Source: Panax quinquefolius (lineage: Eukaryota > Streptophyta > Magnoliopsida > Apiales > Araliaceae). Taken from it: a stretch of DNA of 64,000 nucleotides. Position numbers and translations under genes: made by a program. The notes under the pieces are model-generated. The model did no database searches. It saw nothing but the letters and a program-made list of their open reading frames with translations, and had not been told where the DNA came from. The DNA is taken from the NCBI GenBank assembly GCA_020205615.1, contig CM035171.1:12614625-12678624 (forward strand), in the 5' to 3' direction. Below, in pieces: positions 1 through 8,998 of this stretch (position 1 is the stretch's first letter; each line of letters opens with the position of its first letter).

Positions 1-386
1 GGGTTTTTTACCCCAATAATGGCTTTGTAATTGAAAATAGGCAAGGTATCTATGAAGGATTGATCAACCCCGGAATCATGGAGATGAAAGAGCTGCTGCA
101 ACTGACCTTGAAGGGCAGTGGCATCATCCAAATCATCCGGGTCCCTATTTGGGGGTCTCAAAATAAATCTTACAAGAAGGTGAAGCAAACCAGATACAAA
201 GAATATAACAGCCAGTATGATAATGATTAGCAGTATACTCGGACTTACCTTGTTGTTCAAACTGAAACCATCATTATCTGTTTGAAAATTGGATAAGGGA
301 GATGGTGGTGGCAGAGGAAAATATAATGGTTGTTGCGATGGAGAGACAAAACTTCCTTCTTTAACTTGTGCCAAAACCCAGACCAT
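1..386 (-). CDS. RING-H2 finger protein of the ATL family (ATL46/47/13-like), N-terminal part, cut by window edge
   Basis: An open frame runs from an ATG at 386 (context AAAAAATGG) to the window edge, 128 codons with no intron. Residues 1-50 are a short N-terminus with a proline run (PLPPPSP, 24-30). Residues 51-74 are one hydrophobic membrane segment (ILLIIIILAVIFFVSGLLHL onward). Residues 106-118, GVDQSFIDTLPIF, match the GLD-type motif found before the RING domain in ATL proteins; LQGQLQQLFHLHDSG (92-106) is typical of the ATL46/47/13 subgroup. The RING-H2 finger itself would lie left of position 1 and is not seen. Family knowledge: ATL proteins are membrane-anchored E3 ubiquitin ligases. 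The subgroup is assigned by recognition, not alignment. This is the only intact host coding sequence in the window. Confidence 0.85.
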   Translation of the reverse strand, partial: MVWVLAQVKEGSFVSPSQQPLYFPLPPPSPLSNFQTDNDGFSLNNKVSPSILLIIIILAVIFFVSGLLHLLVRFILRPPNRDPDDLDDATALQGQLQQLFHLHDSGVDQSFIDTLPIFNYKAIIGVKN

Positions 387-700
387 TTTTTCTTCAATGG
401 AGTGAGAGAAACTCAAAAATATTGGAGCTTTACAGTTGAAGCATGTGTTAACAAGAATCCCATCTACCAAATGACCAAATATTTAGCTAAATGGAAAACC
501 CAAGAAATTTAACAGCTTATAAACAAGTTGGTATCTAGTTTTGATGGAGATTTCAGTGGGTATCTTGTTCTTGCAGTCAAAAAAACAAAAGAAAGATGAA
601 GAGAAGGGGAGAGAGAGGATTAATTGGTGGTTGTGATAAATTAGATGCCCCAAATGGCAAATATTTCAAATGGGAGCAATAAATTTTGGCAATAGAGGGA
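387..700 (-). promoter_or_regulatory. 5' flank and probable leader of the ATL gene
   Basis: Non-coding sequence upstream of the ATL start. Read on the minus strand it holds a weak TATA-like TTTATAAG near 515-525 and a pyrimidine-rich tract (CTCTCTCTCCCCTTCTC) near 600-625, a composition common around plant transcription starts. The exact start site cannot be fixed from sequence. No splice acceptor or upstream exon is evident. Confidence 0.3.
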
Positions 701-899
701 GCATTGATGATGATCTAATTAAATACTCTTATCAATGACATAGTCATTCTGAATTTCTGGTTCACAGTAAATACTACGAAGAGAATAAGAAATGAAACGC
801 ATAGAGCAGGCAACTCTTTTGACTTCAAAGAAAAACATGGCATCAGCCTCAATACACATTTAAGGCCGTAAAATGAACAAGTAGTGGTCTCCATTCATA

Positions 900-1549
900 T
901 TTGTTTAACTAAATGTTTGATTCGAGCTCGATTCAAAATATAAATGAGTTAAATATAAGTAAATTTTAAAGTTCAATAAATTATTCAAACTTGCTTAAAT
1001 TATAATTTTCTGTTGATACTCGGATCATATTCGTTCGAAAATTTTAAACTGTTCGGACTCGATTCGAGATCGTATTTAACAGGGACGGAGCATGTGTAGG
1101 TTAGAGGGGGCCACGGCCCTCCCAAGGTTTGAAATTTTTGTAATATTCACCCCTAAAGTTAGAAAATTTTATAAAACTTACTTATACATTTGGTTTGGTT
1201 TGAAAATTTTGTAAGGCTGCGACCCCCAAGTTTTGACAAAGTTTTGATATGTTTTAAAAGACTTTTTTTTGCTATGTTTTATTATCTTTGTCAAAACAAA
1301 TTCTATTACTATATTATTTTTGTTTTAGTAAAAATATGTTTTGTAATAATGAAATTTTACTTTTTAGTGATGAATATATTTTATGCTGTTAAAATATATT
1401 TTTTTTCCCCAATGAACAAATTCTGGCCCCGTCCCTGGTATTTGACTCGGTCGTTAAATGAGTCTCAATCAAACCTTATTTTATACTCGATAAATTTTGT
1501 GAACTCGACTCGGTTCATTTACACCGTTATGCACATTTAACTCAACTAA
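900..1549. repeat. AT-rich repeat relic with recurring ACTCGA/GCTCGA words, split by a hAT-like element
   Basis: On both sides of the hAT-like insertion the sequence repeats short words such as CGAGCTCGATTC, GGACTCGATTCGAG, TTGACTCGG and GAACTCGACTCGG in an AT-rich background. This looks like an old non-coding dispersed repeat. Its ends and class cannot be defined here. Positions 700-900 hold nothing recognisable. Confidence 0.3.
1080..1437. mobile_element. Non-autonomous hAT-like DNA transposon, 358 bp
   Basis: Perfect 9-bp terminal inverted repeats CAGGGACGG (1,080-1,088) and CCGTCCCTG (1,429-1,437), extending to about 11 of 12 matches. The flanking 8-mers are GTATTTAA (1,072-1,079) and GTATTTGA (1,438-1,445), seven of eight identical, as expected for the 8-bp target duplication of hAT elements. 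The interior is AT-rich with no transposase; open frames inside it show no known motif. Confidence 0.8.
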
Positions 1550-1956
1550 TTTTTTTAAATAAAATTATAGAAGTAAAGAATTGATTTAAAAATACGAAAA
1601 ATGGTTTTTGTCTTCTGGTCACATCCTGTTACAGTTCTTCTATTCCTTCTTTAATCCGTTTCTATTAACTGTTAAAAAAAATAGTCAAAACTGTTGAAGG
1701 ATTAAAAGTCAAACGCTGAGACGCATAGGATGGAGTGTATTTTGGAGTTAAAAGTGGAAAACTGTCGATTAGAAAACCTCTGCAAGTGACAAAATTCCTT
1801 CACTCCCTCATAAATCAGTGCTCAAGTTTTTGTGATGTCTTAAATCCACATAGAAGAAGGGGGTCTTCAACTCTGTCTCCATATTGGAGCCCTAATTCTT
1901 TGGCATTTGTACTTTATTCGTGTATAAACCATGAATTTTTATTTTTTATTTTTTTT
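1550..1956. other. No gene recognised
   Basis: AT-rich sequence. A 79-codon frame at 1,735-1,974 has no recognisable motif and runs into the next foldback element, so it is not called as a gene. Confidence 0.4.
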
Positions 1957-2265
1957 GGTGGGGGCGTCCGGTAGCCTTAATGACCGGTGCCATTTTTTTT
2001 TTTTTAACCACAATTATGGGAAAAATAAATAAAAAATAATAGATCAAGTTTGAACGAAAAATTATAAAAGAAAGTATATTTTTTATTAAAAAAATACTGT
2101 AAACTGTTTATAGTGTTTTTTAATAAAAAATATACTTTCTTTTACAATTTTTTGTTCAAATTTGCTCTATTATTTATTTTTATTTTTTTTTATTATTGTG
2201 GTTAAAAAACAAATAAAAAATAAAAAATCAAAGTGCACCGATCATTAAGGCACCGGACCGCCCCT
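1957..2265. mobile_element. Foldback element, possibly MULE-like MITE
   Basis: The ends form about 30-bp imperfect inverted repeats: GGGGCGTCCGGTAGCC at 1,961 and, on the other strand from the right end, GGGGCGGTCCGGTGCC, both followed by TTAATGA(C/T)CGGTGC. The inner part is also self-complementary (AGAAAGTATATTTTTTATTA near 2,069 pairs with its complement near 2,122-2,145). The 9-mer ATAAACCAT occurs at 1,924-1,932 and 2,272-2,280. A 9-bp target duplication would suit a Mutator-like element, but the 9-mers are not flush with the repeats. No coding capacity. Confidence 0.6.
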
Positions 2266-2352
2266 TGATCCATAAACCATAACCCTACAAAACAAACAAC
2301 TACACTCTACCTATCCAAAAAAATCATTTCCTGGGAGGACACCGAGACCAGT

Positions 2353-2440
2353 GACTACATAATATGTATATCATTCATATATGGGACTATATAATGTGTA
2401 TATCATCCATATATAGGACTATATAATGTGTATTTCATCT
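2353..2440. repeat. 32-bp tandem repeat, about 2.7 copies
   Basis: Three units begin with GACTA at 2,353, 2,385 and 2,417, an exact spacing of 32. Each contains TATAATGTGTAT(A/T)TCAT or a near variant. Short non-coding minisatellite. Confidence 0.8.
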
Positions 2441-3969
2441 TATGTTTACCCACCCCAACCCAAAAACGTTTGCATTGCCTGAAAATTTTCATCACGAAAA
2501 AGGATTGTCGATGCTATGCCTGTACACAAGAATTCGAATTATACTTTTATTTATTTATTATTATTAAGAATATGCAGGTTTGGATAAGGGAACTTTGGTC
2601 AATTAAGAATACAAATTAGCGCGCAGTCGAGAAATGATTTATCTGCGCCTCAAAGATCAGACACTAATCGATCAACTTATTATGAAATTAATTTCATGTT
2701 AACTGAATCCTTTGAATAATCATAGACCCTCAAATAAAGGTCGTGTCAGTGCGTGATAACCTGAAGTCTTAGTGTCTAAAAACAAATTCTTTTAATTTAT
2801 AAGGCAATGTTAGAATTTTAAAAGTAATGTGTTAAAAATAGTGTGATATGTTTGGAGATCAAAACACTACTGCCACAATTTAGAGGTTTAAACACTATTG
2901 TGGCACACTACTAACACTAATAATTGAATAAACCCAGCCTAGACAGTACAACCCTCTAGCAATAGCTTACCTTAAATAAAGTTAAACTAGTATTAACATA
3001 AATCTTTTTCACAACTCTTACAAAAATTTAAAAAAATCTCACAAAAATAAATTTACAAAATAACGTGTAAACAATCAAAGTATAATCGGTTAATAATTCA
3101 TCAACATGGCTTAGCACAATGATTATAACGGACAACAACAATACCCATACTTAATACTTTGGTATCATTTCATGAAAACAATATTATAAAATTTCTATAC
3201 CTGCACTAAGAATTTCTAATATCTCATGTTTTTAGTAGGTACCACTACCAAATGTCACCACCAAATTTGTCCAAAAACAAATAAAATAACATGGCATTGC
3301 AGGCTTACCTTAAATCAAGTCAAATCTCTTGCTAAACACACACACCAAATCCAATAATTTTCACCTGCTATATAACAACTCTATGTCCCATGTGCTTGTA
3401 TTGTCAAAAGGTTTTGAAAAACAATTACCATGATATTTTTTCTAAATACTCCATATATTGGTCGTAATTAGATACAATGTAGCTACGGGTACGTGGACTT
3501 TGCAAATTAAGAGGAGACCCCCTCTCGCCCCCCCCCCCCCCATGTGCATGTTCGAAATATATCATCTAATGTTCCCACCTTCCCTTGATCGATCTGTCAA
3601 CCTTTGGGTATCTCGATAACTCTAATAATAGATTCCATAAGCTCCGAGATTCATTATGTCACCCTTAATTCCATAAGTAATTTTTAATTTTAAAAATCAA
3701 TTATCTTACATCAAACTATTCGTATATCTAGCTAGTGAGGTCTTAGTCCCGATTAAGACTAACATCATGTCATTTCTTTATGTTTCATATTCTTATATCA
3801 TTTTGTTTTATGTGTTGTTTTTTAAAATTATAATTTCTTACCATTAATGTGAGCATATTGGTATTGTTGTTGTGTATTTCACTATTAAAATTCAATGTAA
3901 TGTATCCCCAAACCAAATTGGGACATCAAAGAAAAACTAGTCACTCAAATTTTGTAGTAATTAATTATG
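2441..3969. other. AT-rich sequence without recognised gene
   Basis: About 1.5 kb with no coding frame carrying a known motif, no tRNA-like fold and no transposon end that I can support. A run of 14 cytosines lies at 3,528-3,541; its length is likely to be unreliable in assembly. Confidence 0.5.
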
Positions 3970-4295
3970 AGTCCTTCTACCGCGACATTGTTTTGGCGAC
4001 ATTGTAGCGATATTATTTATTTTTTTTTTTTTGTAGTCTATTTCGTAACGATAAGATGTATTTATTAACCGAAATTTTATAAAAATAGTGTTTTAGGTAT
4101 AATTTGGATACATACAAAAAACAGGGTATGTACAGTTTGTACAATCCTATTTTTTATATGTATCCAAATTACACCTAAAACACTGTTTTTACAAAAATTT
4201 CAGTTAGAATAAATACTATACATTTTTTAAAAGTACTACAAAAAAAACCAAAAAATAAATAAATAAAAAATATCACTAAAAATGTCCCATAGACT
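3970..4295. repeat. MITE-like foldback element
   Basis: The left arm (from about 3,970) and right arm (to about 4,295) are complementary over most of their length. AATAGTGTTTTAGGTATAAT near 4,085 pairs with ACACCTAAAACACTGTTTTT near 4,171, and the outer ends pair around GACATTGT and AATGTCCC. The loop is near 4,125-4,145. Non-coding; superfamily not assignable. Confidence 0.6.
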
Positions 4296-4333
4296 TATTG
4301 AATTAAATTATAGTGTCATTATGTTTAATGGTA

Positions 4334-4335
<2 letters not shown>

Positions 4336-4388
<53 letters not shown>
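4336..4388. repeat. (TA)n microsatellite, about 26 units
   Basis: Uninterrupted alternating A and T over 53 bases, directly left of a foldback element. Confidence 0.97.
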
Positions 4389-4391
<3 letters not shown>

Positions 4392-4742
4392 GTCGGGATT
4401 GAAGTAAGGTTTTTTTTAAAATACTTGACTTTTTTTTTTGGTTTTTTGTTTTTTTTTTAAAATAACTAAAAAAAAGTTAAATATTTTATGGAATCAATTT
4501 TTTCATATGTACGTTGTTTTGGATGTGATTTGGATACGTATAATAAAATAGTCTGTGCATGCATACCGCAAGTATCGTACCACCATTTTTTGGTATAGGT
4601 ATTCAAATAACGCCCAAAATATTATATTATGAAAAAATATCAGTTCCATAAAATATTAAATATTTTTTTTCGTTGTTTTAAAAAAAACAAAAAAAAAAGT
4701 CCGCATTTTAACAAAGTAAGGGAGCCCTCACTTGATCGGTTC
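4389..4742. repeat. MITE-like foldback inserted in a TA microsatellite
   Basis: Complementary arms: AAATATTTTATGGAATCA near 4,478 pairs with its relative CAGTTCCATAAAATATTAAA near 4,641. The outer ends pair less well (GGTCGGGATTGAAG on the left; GATCAAGTGAGGG read from the right). Both ends abut TA repeats, consistent with a TA-targeting MITE that split one microsatellite. No coding capacity. Confidence 0.6.
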
Positions 4743-4769
4743 TATATATATATATATATATATATATAT
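4743..4769. repeat. (TA)n microsatellite
   Basis: 27 bases of alternating T and A on the right border of the preceding foldback. Positions 4,770-5,074 after it hold AT-rich sequence with no recognised gene. Confidence 0.95.
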
Positions 4770-5074
4770 TCCCAAGCATACAGCACACCTCTAAAAATTA
4801 AGGGAAATAATTTGTTTTGTTTTGTTGAGAGCGTGTCATTATATTTAAGGGTGATTTACATATTCTATTACATTTTTAAAAATAATTACAACAATAGTCC
4901 ACTCATAAAATTTTTACACAACTAATACACTTTCCATTTTATTTACAATATTTGTGTAATTTGGTTTCCTTAATTTAAGGAATTAGTATTCAAGTAAAAT
5001 TTCTTAATTTATGGATTAGTTATACACGACTTCTTCTCTCTGGTAGCACATATTGCTATACCCATGCCGTTAAA

Positions 5075-5357
5075 ATTGATGGCGGTGTCGAATGATCCAC
5101 ACCAACACGGATGACAATGGCGAAGAGCTTCTCACGATTCGCATCTAATACCCAACGATTTACGGTTGGCCGAAAGCCGGAGATAAGATCGTAGAACACG
5201 CGAGTTCGGACTCATCACCAATCGCAACGATTACGTTGCAAGGAACGATGATCTATCGGTCTCCATCAAGACATCGCGTGGCGTCGTTCTCCAGTCACGG
5301 TCCAAACCATCTCACGACGGAGATTCTCAAACCAGATGTGATTGGACCGGATGTCAT
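5075..5357 (+). pseudogene. Subtilisin-like serine protease (subtilase, S8) fragment
   Basis: The translation from 5,092 reads MIHTNTDDNGEELL, then TIYGWPKAGDKIV, then ATITLQGTMI, RVASFSSHGPN (5,275-5,307) and EILKPDVI (5,320-5,343). In plant subtilases this order spans the end of the PA domain and the start of the second half of the peptidase domain, where SFSSRGPN and EILKPDVIAPG are hallmarks. Here R is H, and APG is altered to GPD. An in-frame TAA sits at 5,146-5,148, and a frameshift near 5,090 separates the upstream GGV. The Asp, His and Ser catalytic blocks are all absent, so this is a gene scrap of about 280 bp. The GC content is higher than its surroundings. It lies between foldback elements and may have been captured or left behind by one. 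Confidence 0.8.
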
Positions 5358-5473
5358 TCACCGTCGAGCCAATATTTTACCATGGAAGCTCAAGCAGAGG
5401 ACTAGCAAGAAGTGAGAGAAGCGCGTTGATTAAAAGCGCAGCTTTTTGTTTGATAATTTTTTTAAAGTGCAGT

Positions 5474-5778
5474 TGGTTGCCAAATATTCATACCAAGGTA
5501 ACCAATTCAATGTTATTAGGTTACCAATTTATTTTGAATGTGATGTAGTTTGGTAGCCAAACCGTCAAGTAGTTGGTTGTCAAATTTTTTATACCAAAAT
5601 AACCAAACCTTTATAACAAGGTAACCAATCTACCTCCACACCTGCAGTATGAATTGGTTACCTTGGTTTGAAAGTTCGGCAACCAACGGCATTAAGGTTT
5701 GCTACCAACCGCATCACATTCAAAATAAATTGGTAACTTAATAAAACCGAATTGGTTACTTTGGTGTATGAAGGTCAT
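5474..5778. repeat. Foldback element rich in GGTAACCAAT words
   Basis: The left arm (about 5,482-5,565) and right arm (about 5,690-5,776) are inverted copies. TACCAATTTATTTTGAATGT on the left pairs with ACATTCAAAATAAATTGGTA on the right, and TTCATACCAAGGTAACCAAT pairs with ATTGGTTACTTTGGTGTATG. Shorter inverted GGTTACC/GGTAACC words fill the middle. Non-coding. Confidence 0.65.
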
Positions 5779-5929
5779 ACCCATTATGCTTCTTCTCGAT
5801 TGCTCCTTTGTTACTGATTACAATGATCTATGAAGTTTCCTTTTTGTTTTTCGCCGATTCAAAAATTAGCGACGTGATTTTTGAATTTTTTCGTTATTTT
5901 GGTAATCACAAATTAAGTGGAGTAGTTTT

Positions 5930-6520
5930 CTCCTCAATTAATGGATTTGTATTTTTGAATTTGAATTTGAATTTGAATTATTAGTTATCCTTGATTTTAG
6001 GTTTCCTTATTAATGTGAATTGTACTTATTTTGTAATAATTACATTCTTTTTGTAATTATTTAGTTGATGCACTTTTCTTGTAATTATTTTCTATTTATT
6101 GTATACTTATGTAAAGGACCCTATATTTAATCAGGAAGAGTGACATAGCTAGCCCATTTGTTTTATTTAGATGAGAGGCTGGATAAAAAGTTTAAATTAA
6201 TTTGATTGTGTGGAATGCAACTTTTTCTCGTTTCTACCTTATCCGAATTTAATTCTAAGCCCGTATCGAGTTAATTTAAATTGGATTCTTTACATAATTA
6301 TACAATAAATAGAAAATAATTATAAGAAAAATGTATCAACCAAATAATTATAAAAAAAATATAATTAGGACCCATATTACAAAAATAGTACAATTCACAT
6401 CAGTAAGGAAGACAAATAACTGCCATAATTAATAATTCAAATTCAAATATTTGGATCTAACAACAAAAACAAATTCAAATTCAAAATAATAATTCAAATT
6501 TAAATATTCAAATTCAAATC
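5930..6520. repeat. Large foldback with about 190-bp arms
   Basis: The left arm (about 5,935-6,120) is matched in inverted orientation by 6,285-6,520: ATTATTTTCTATTTATTGTA on the left against TACAATAAATAGAAAATAAT on the right, and TAATGTGAATTGTAC against GTACAATTCACATCA. GAATTT repeats (5,950-5,977) face AAATTC repeats (6,430-6,520). The 165-bp centre is unrelated AT-rich sequence. No coding capacity. Confidence 0.65.
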
Positions 6521-6713
6521 TTCATCTCTCACATTCACTTTGAAATAATAGTTCGCCGCTACACCTCACATATTCCGCCACTACACCGCCGCGAATATCT
6601 TTGTCCAAAACGTCAATGAGAATAAGAAGAAGATTCGCCCGACAAAAAATTTAAAAATAAATAGAAGTAACTTTTAATGTTTTGAATTTTTTTTTATAAC
6701 TATTTTGTTACTA

Positions 6714-6800
6714 ATTTTGGCTCATCCGCTACAACTTGTAGCGGCTTGTTATAATTATTTTTTTATAAGCCGCTACAAGTTGTAGCAGCTGGGTCAAAAT
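6714..6800. repeat. Near-perfect short palindrome
   Basis: Arms 6,714-6,753 and 6,763-6,800 pair around a loop of about 9 bases. Each arm also contains the self-complementary core CCGCTACAACTTGTAGCGG or a one-base variant. Could be the remnant of a small DNA transposon or a hairpin-forming site. A short TA run follows at 6,840-6,859. Confidence 0.6.
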
Positions 6801-7011
6801 GGGTTGCTCCCCAACAACCGGTTGCTGTGGATGGATACCCTATATATATATATATATAATAAAATACAAATGATTTTAAATTTTTCGCTCACTCAATAAA
6901 TCATCTGGGCCGTTCAAAGTTTGAGATAAATTCTACCGTCCATACAGTGCCGGAGGCACGGGACCCAGTTAGTATATATATATGGAAGAAAAAAAAATAC
7001 GGATGTGTAGT

Positions 7012-7108
7012 ATACAGTCGTCTATGGCGACGATTTTTTTAGTCTATAGCGATGGTTCACCCGTGGCTATAGCTATTCTGGTCTATGGCGACAAGTGAAC
7101 CGTTGCTA
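7012..7108. repeat. Short GTCTATGGCGAC-type repeats
   Basis: GTCTATGGCGACGATT, GTCTATAGCGATGGTTCACC and GTCTATGGCGACAAGTGAACC occur within 100 bp, with the inverted form GGCTATAGC between. The words resemble subterminal repeats of plant CACTA elements, but no CACTA terminus is seen, so the class is only a suggestion. Positions 7,109-7,492 hold nothing recognised. Confidence 0.35.
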
Positions 7109-8033
7109 TATGTGAAACCCCAGATTCATGATCTGAATCATCAATCTTCGATCCATATCAAATTCAGGTTGACCGCTCTGTACAGGGTAATTCAAAACTC
7201 GATGTTGGGTTCTCCCAATTGCTTTCTAAAAAGAGAAATTCATATCATCTATTTTAGTCTTCTTAGATCGGACATCTTTTTCCACAATATCCACGTGTCG
7301 TGCGGCTTTTGCCCATGCATCACTTATTCTCACTCGTTCAATTTTTTTCTTCTTTAGCTCGATTTCCATCTTTATCATCTTATACTACGCGAAAGAATGC
7401 TTCGCTCAAGCATCACATATTGGGTAACACAAGCTTAAATTGTTGCATCCTTTTGTTTCACGATCACCGCACGCTCTTCTTGAATTTCGCTTGTAAGACC
7501 CCTTTTTATGAAATAAAAGTATTCAATTTTTCTTATAATTATTATTTAGTAAATGGTTAAATTGATAAAAGTTTAAAGTTATGGGTGAAATATGCAAATT
7601 TTACAAAATATGCAAGTGGCTATAAAATATTCATTGTTGTTGGAGAATATTCGTTTGGTCGTGGAATATTCTTTTTGTCGGGAATATCAATGCAACGACG
7701 ACGCAAATTTTGTTTGGGCCCCATAACTGAAAGCGATTGGATGAAGAAAACGCATAAATATAAGTTGTTTATAAATAACTGGCGTAGTTATACTGCTTAT
7801 CATCGTTAAAATACTCTTGGTTAAAACACAATAAAGAAAGCGGTATTGCACCAATTATTGATTCTTACGTAAGAAGGCACTACTTTCAATAATTGTTACA
7901 ATTAATTACTATTCAAAGATTTTATTTTATTGATTCAATAATTGCGCATTCGATATTTTATATTACTTGTTGTTTTCAATAAATTGTCATTACACAAAGA
8001 TTTTCTATTATCTAGCAATAATTCATATTATCC

Positions 8034-8106
8034 TAATAATATTATTGGATAACATTATTGCAAATGTCTAGAAAGTTCTGGCCTAAGGAGAGGTTTGGTC
8101 ACCTAA
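8034..8106 (+). promoter_or_regulatory. Conserved U3 block shared by LTR families A and C
   Basis: Contains ATGTCTAGAAAGTTCTG and AAGGAGAGGTTTGGTCACCT. The same words occur in every LTR-A copy that spans this part (for example 60,670-60,745 on the minus strand, 35,065-35,105 on the plus) and in the C 3' LTR (62,630-62,684), although neighbouring sequence has drifted. The role is unknown; a transcription-factor or processing site is possible. Confidence 0.4.
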
Positions 8107-8832
8107 TCATGCGCCAAGAAGGAGAGATCTTTATCGAAAGCCCCTCTTTCTTGGGAACTGTCTGGTTGTCAATATTGTGATTATGTAAAATTATTTGTGA
8201 ATAATTAATTATTGATTTTTATGATGAGGAAAATATTTATTTTATGTGGATATAGATGGATAAAATTTTTAATGTGACAATTGTTGAAAATTAATATTTT
8301 GTCTTTTTCGATAAAATAATTCATTTAAATATATTATTTTAATAATATATTAACGGTGATATTTTTATAATGAATGTGGGATATATGAGTATATGAGGAG
8401 GAAGAGTATTTTGTGGCATTAAATGTTTAACACATATTTTGTGTGTGTTGGTGGATACAATTATCGATAGAAATTTGATTATAAATGCAAGAAAATCGTC
8501 TGCTTATGGATTTCGGTCAATTTTTGTTTGGAATTTGGAAAAACTTTCTTCTGCAAAGTTGTAAAGAATTGAATTTCCTATAAAAAGTTAGGAGATTCAA
8601 ATTTTCTGATAAAAGGGTTATTTATTATGAATTATTGAAGTTCAAGTCTCAAAATAATTGATTTTTGGAAGTTTAAAATAATTTAAATAAGAAAAACATT
8701 TTTTAAATGTTTGTGGGCATCTTTAACATGTGTTGATGGCTGAGATCAGATTGTCTAGATGGGCGTAGAGAATTTATAATATATATATTATATTATATTA
8801 AATATTCTGCTTTGGTGTTCTAAGCAATTTCC

Positions 8833-8840
8833 TATAAATA
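8833..8840 (+). promoter_or_regulatory. TATA box of LTR-C (5' copy)
   Basis: TATAAATA in the context TTTCCTATAAATAGGGTGC. The same context recurs in all LTR-A copies and in the C 3' LTR, so it probably marks the U3/R border, with transcription starting about 30 bp downstream. Confidence 0.7.
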
Positions 8841-8998
8841 GGGTGCTTAGGTTAGAATTGAAAATCACACCAGAAACTGAAGTTTTCTCTCTATATTATC
8901 GAGTGTATTCTTGTGAGTATTTTGAGTATACTTTGAGTATTGCTATACGGTGCAAGTTTGTTCAGCGTTATTCTAGTTAGAAGTACTGCTCTTTTGAG

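Noticed and set aside
1190..1540. 116-codon frame as a gene
   Set aside because: It starts inside the hAT-like element, runs out through its right end, is rich in Phe, Tyr and Ile from AT-rich sequence, and has no motif.
4629..4925. 98-codon frame as a gene
   Set aside because: Spans a foldback arm and a TA microsatellite (an IYIYIYIY run); no domain.
7106..7492. TGTGAAACCCCAGATTC at 7,112 as the start of another LTR
   Set aside because: Only the first 15 or so bases resemble the LTR-B terminus; the following 380 bases match no LTR in the window.
7085..7809. Overlapping frames before and into the C LTR as host exons
   Set aside because: No motif, no plausible splice structure, and the right part lies within the LTR.
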